64,000 bases of DNA from Myxococcales bacterium 68-20 (GTDB lineage Bacteria; Myxococcota_A; Polyangia; Polyangiales; Polyangiaceae), in contig MKVQ01000026.1 in assembly GCA_001899635.1 (NCBI GenBank), forward strand, positions 1-64,000. Reading direction: 5' to 3'. Below are positions 63,939-64,000 of this stretch, one piece after another. A model generated the notes under the pieces. It saw only the letters and a program-made list of their open reading frames with translations. It ran no database searches and had not been told where the DNA came from. Numbering within the stretch: the stretch's first letter is position 1; every line of letters begins with the position of its first letter. The position numbers and the translations under genes are program-made.

Positions 63939-64000
63939 ATGAGTGACCCGGCCGAACGGCGCATCGGAACTGTCATCGCCGGGAAGTGGCGTGTGGATTC
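63939..64000 (+). CDS. Ser/Thr protein kinase, N-terminal fragment
   Basis: The first 20 codons only, cut by the window end. MSDPAERRIGTVIAGKWRVD is the typical lead-in to the glycine loop of myxobacterial PknB-like kinases (RxGTVIxGKWRVD, then a GxGGM loop). Identification rests on this short match alone. The 207 bases before it hold no gene. Confidence 0.55.
   Translation, partial: MSDPAERRIGTVIAGKWRVD

Overview
The window looks like chromosome of a GC-rich myxobacterium, most likely of the Polyangiales/Sorangiineae type. Grounds are the strong CTC/GTC codon preference, Ser/Thr protein kinases, multi-module sensor kinases, a 1,675-residue TPR protein, Cys-rich lipoproteins with CGxCG repeats and many 4-base start/stop overlaps. 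The first ~470 bases differ: they hold a truncated HAD phosphatase resembling Xanthomonadaceae YjjG with CTG/GTG codon preference, so they may be a contig-join artefact or a transferred fragment.

Bases 628-12130 hold a LuxR regulator and, convergent to it, a 12-gene leftward operon. In order of transcription it encodes a discrete acyltransferase, FabZ-type dehydratase, ketosynthase, FabG ketoreductase, HMG-CoA-synthase-like enzyme (HCS), ECH1, ECH2, a Y-x6-K enoyl reductase, an acyl carrier protein, a second Y-x6-K enoyl reductase, an extended SDR and a PLP alpha-oxoamine synthase. This is a free-standing, fatty-acid-synthase-like polyketide line that carries the beta-branching HCS cassette of trans-AT polyketide synthases and ends in a serine-palmitoyltransferase-like enzyme. 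The predicted product is a beta-methyl-branched, sphingoid-like amino ketone or amino alcohol. I regard it as the most interesting system here.

Bases 12363-14934 hold a Tat-exported maleate-isomerase/arylmalonate-decarboxylase-like protein with a DoxX membrane protein, divergent from a LysR regulator; phased GTTGA repeats lie between them. Bases 15342-23920 hold an ECF sigma factor, two envelope proteins and a tightly overlapping operon of five exported proteins (Cys-rich, two propeller-like, RCC1-like, von Willebrand A). Then come a cobalamin-type radical SAM enzyme with an alpha/beta hydrolase (24618-27109) and a hybrid sensor kinase with a CheY-like regulator (27133-30022).

Bases 30390-36983 hold a leftward arginine operon: acetylornithine carbamoyltransferase, fused acetylglutamate kinase/synthase, argC and carB. 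This indicates the N-acetylated (Xanthomonas-type) arginine route with its own carbamoyl-phosphate supply. A decayed, repeat-rich spacer follows (36984-37800), then an amidase divergent from apaG, a frameshifted pseudogene, a GAF-HisKA protein and cyaY.

After the giant TPR gene, bases 48009-53806 hold a complete ISC iron-sulfur operon (iscS, iscU, iscA, hscB, hscA, fdx). It is led by a MerR-family regulator with a C-terminal Cys cluster instead of IscR, with a perfect 26-base palindrome upstream. The right end holds regulatory and TPR genes, a Ser/Thr kinase, a REC-histidine kinase and an envelope/exopolysaccharide-type group (P-loop-less tyrosine-kinase-like protein, PEBP lipoprotein, SGNH esterase lipoprotein, O-antigen-ligase-like membrane protein). 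The window closes inside the start of another Ser/Thr kinase. No rRNA, tRNA, CRISPR array or intact insertion sequence was recognised.
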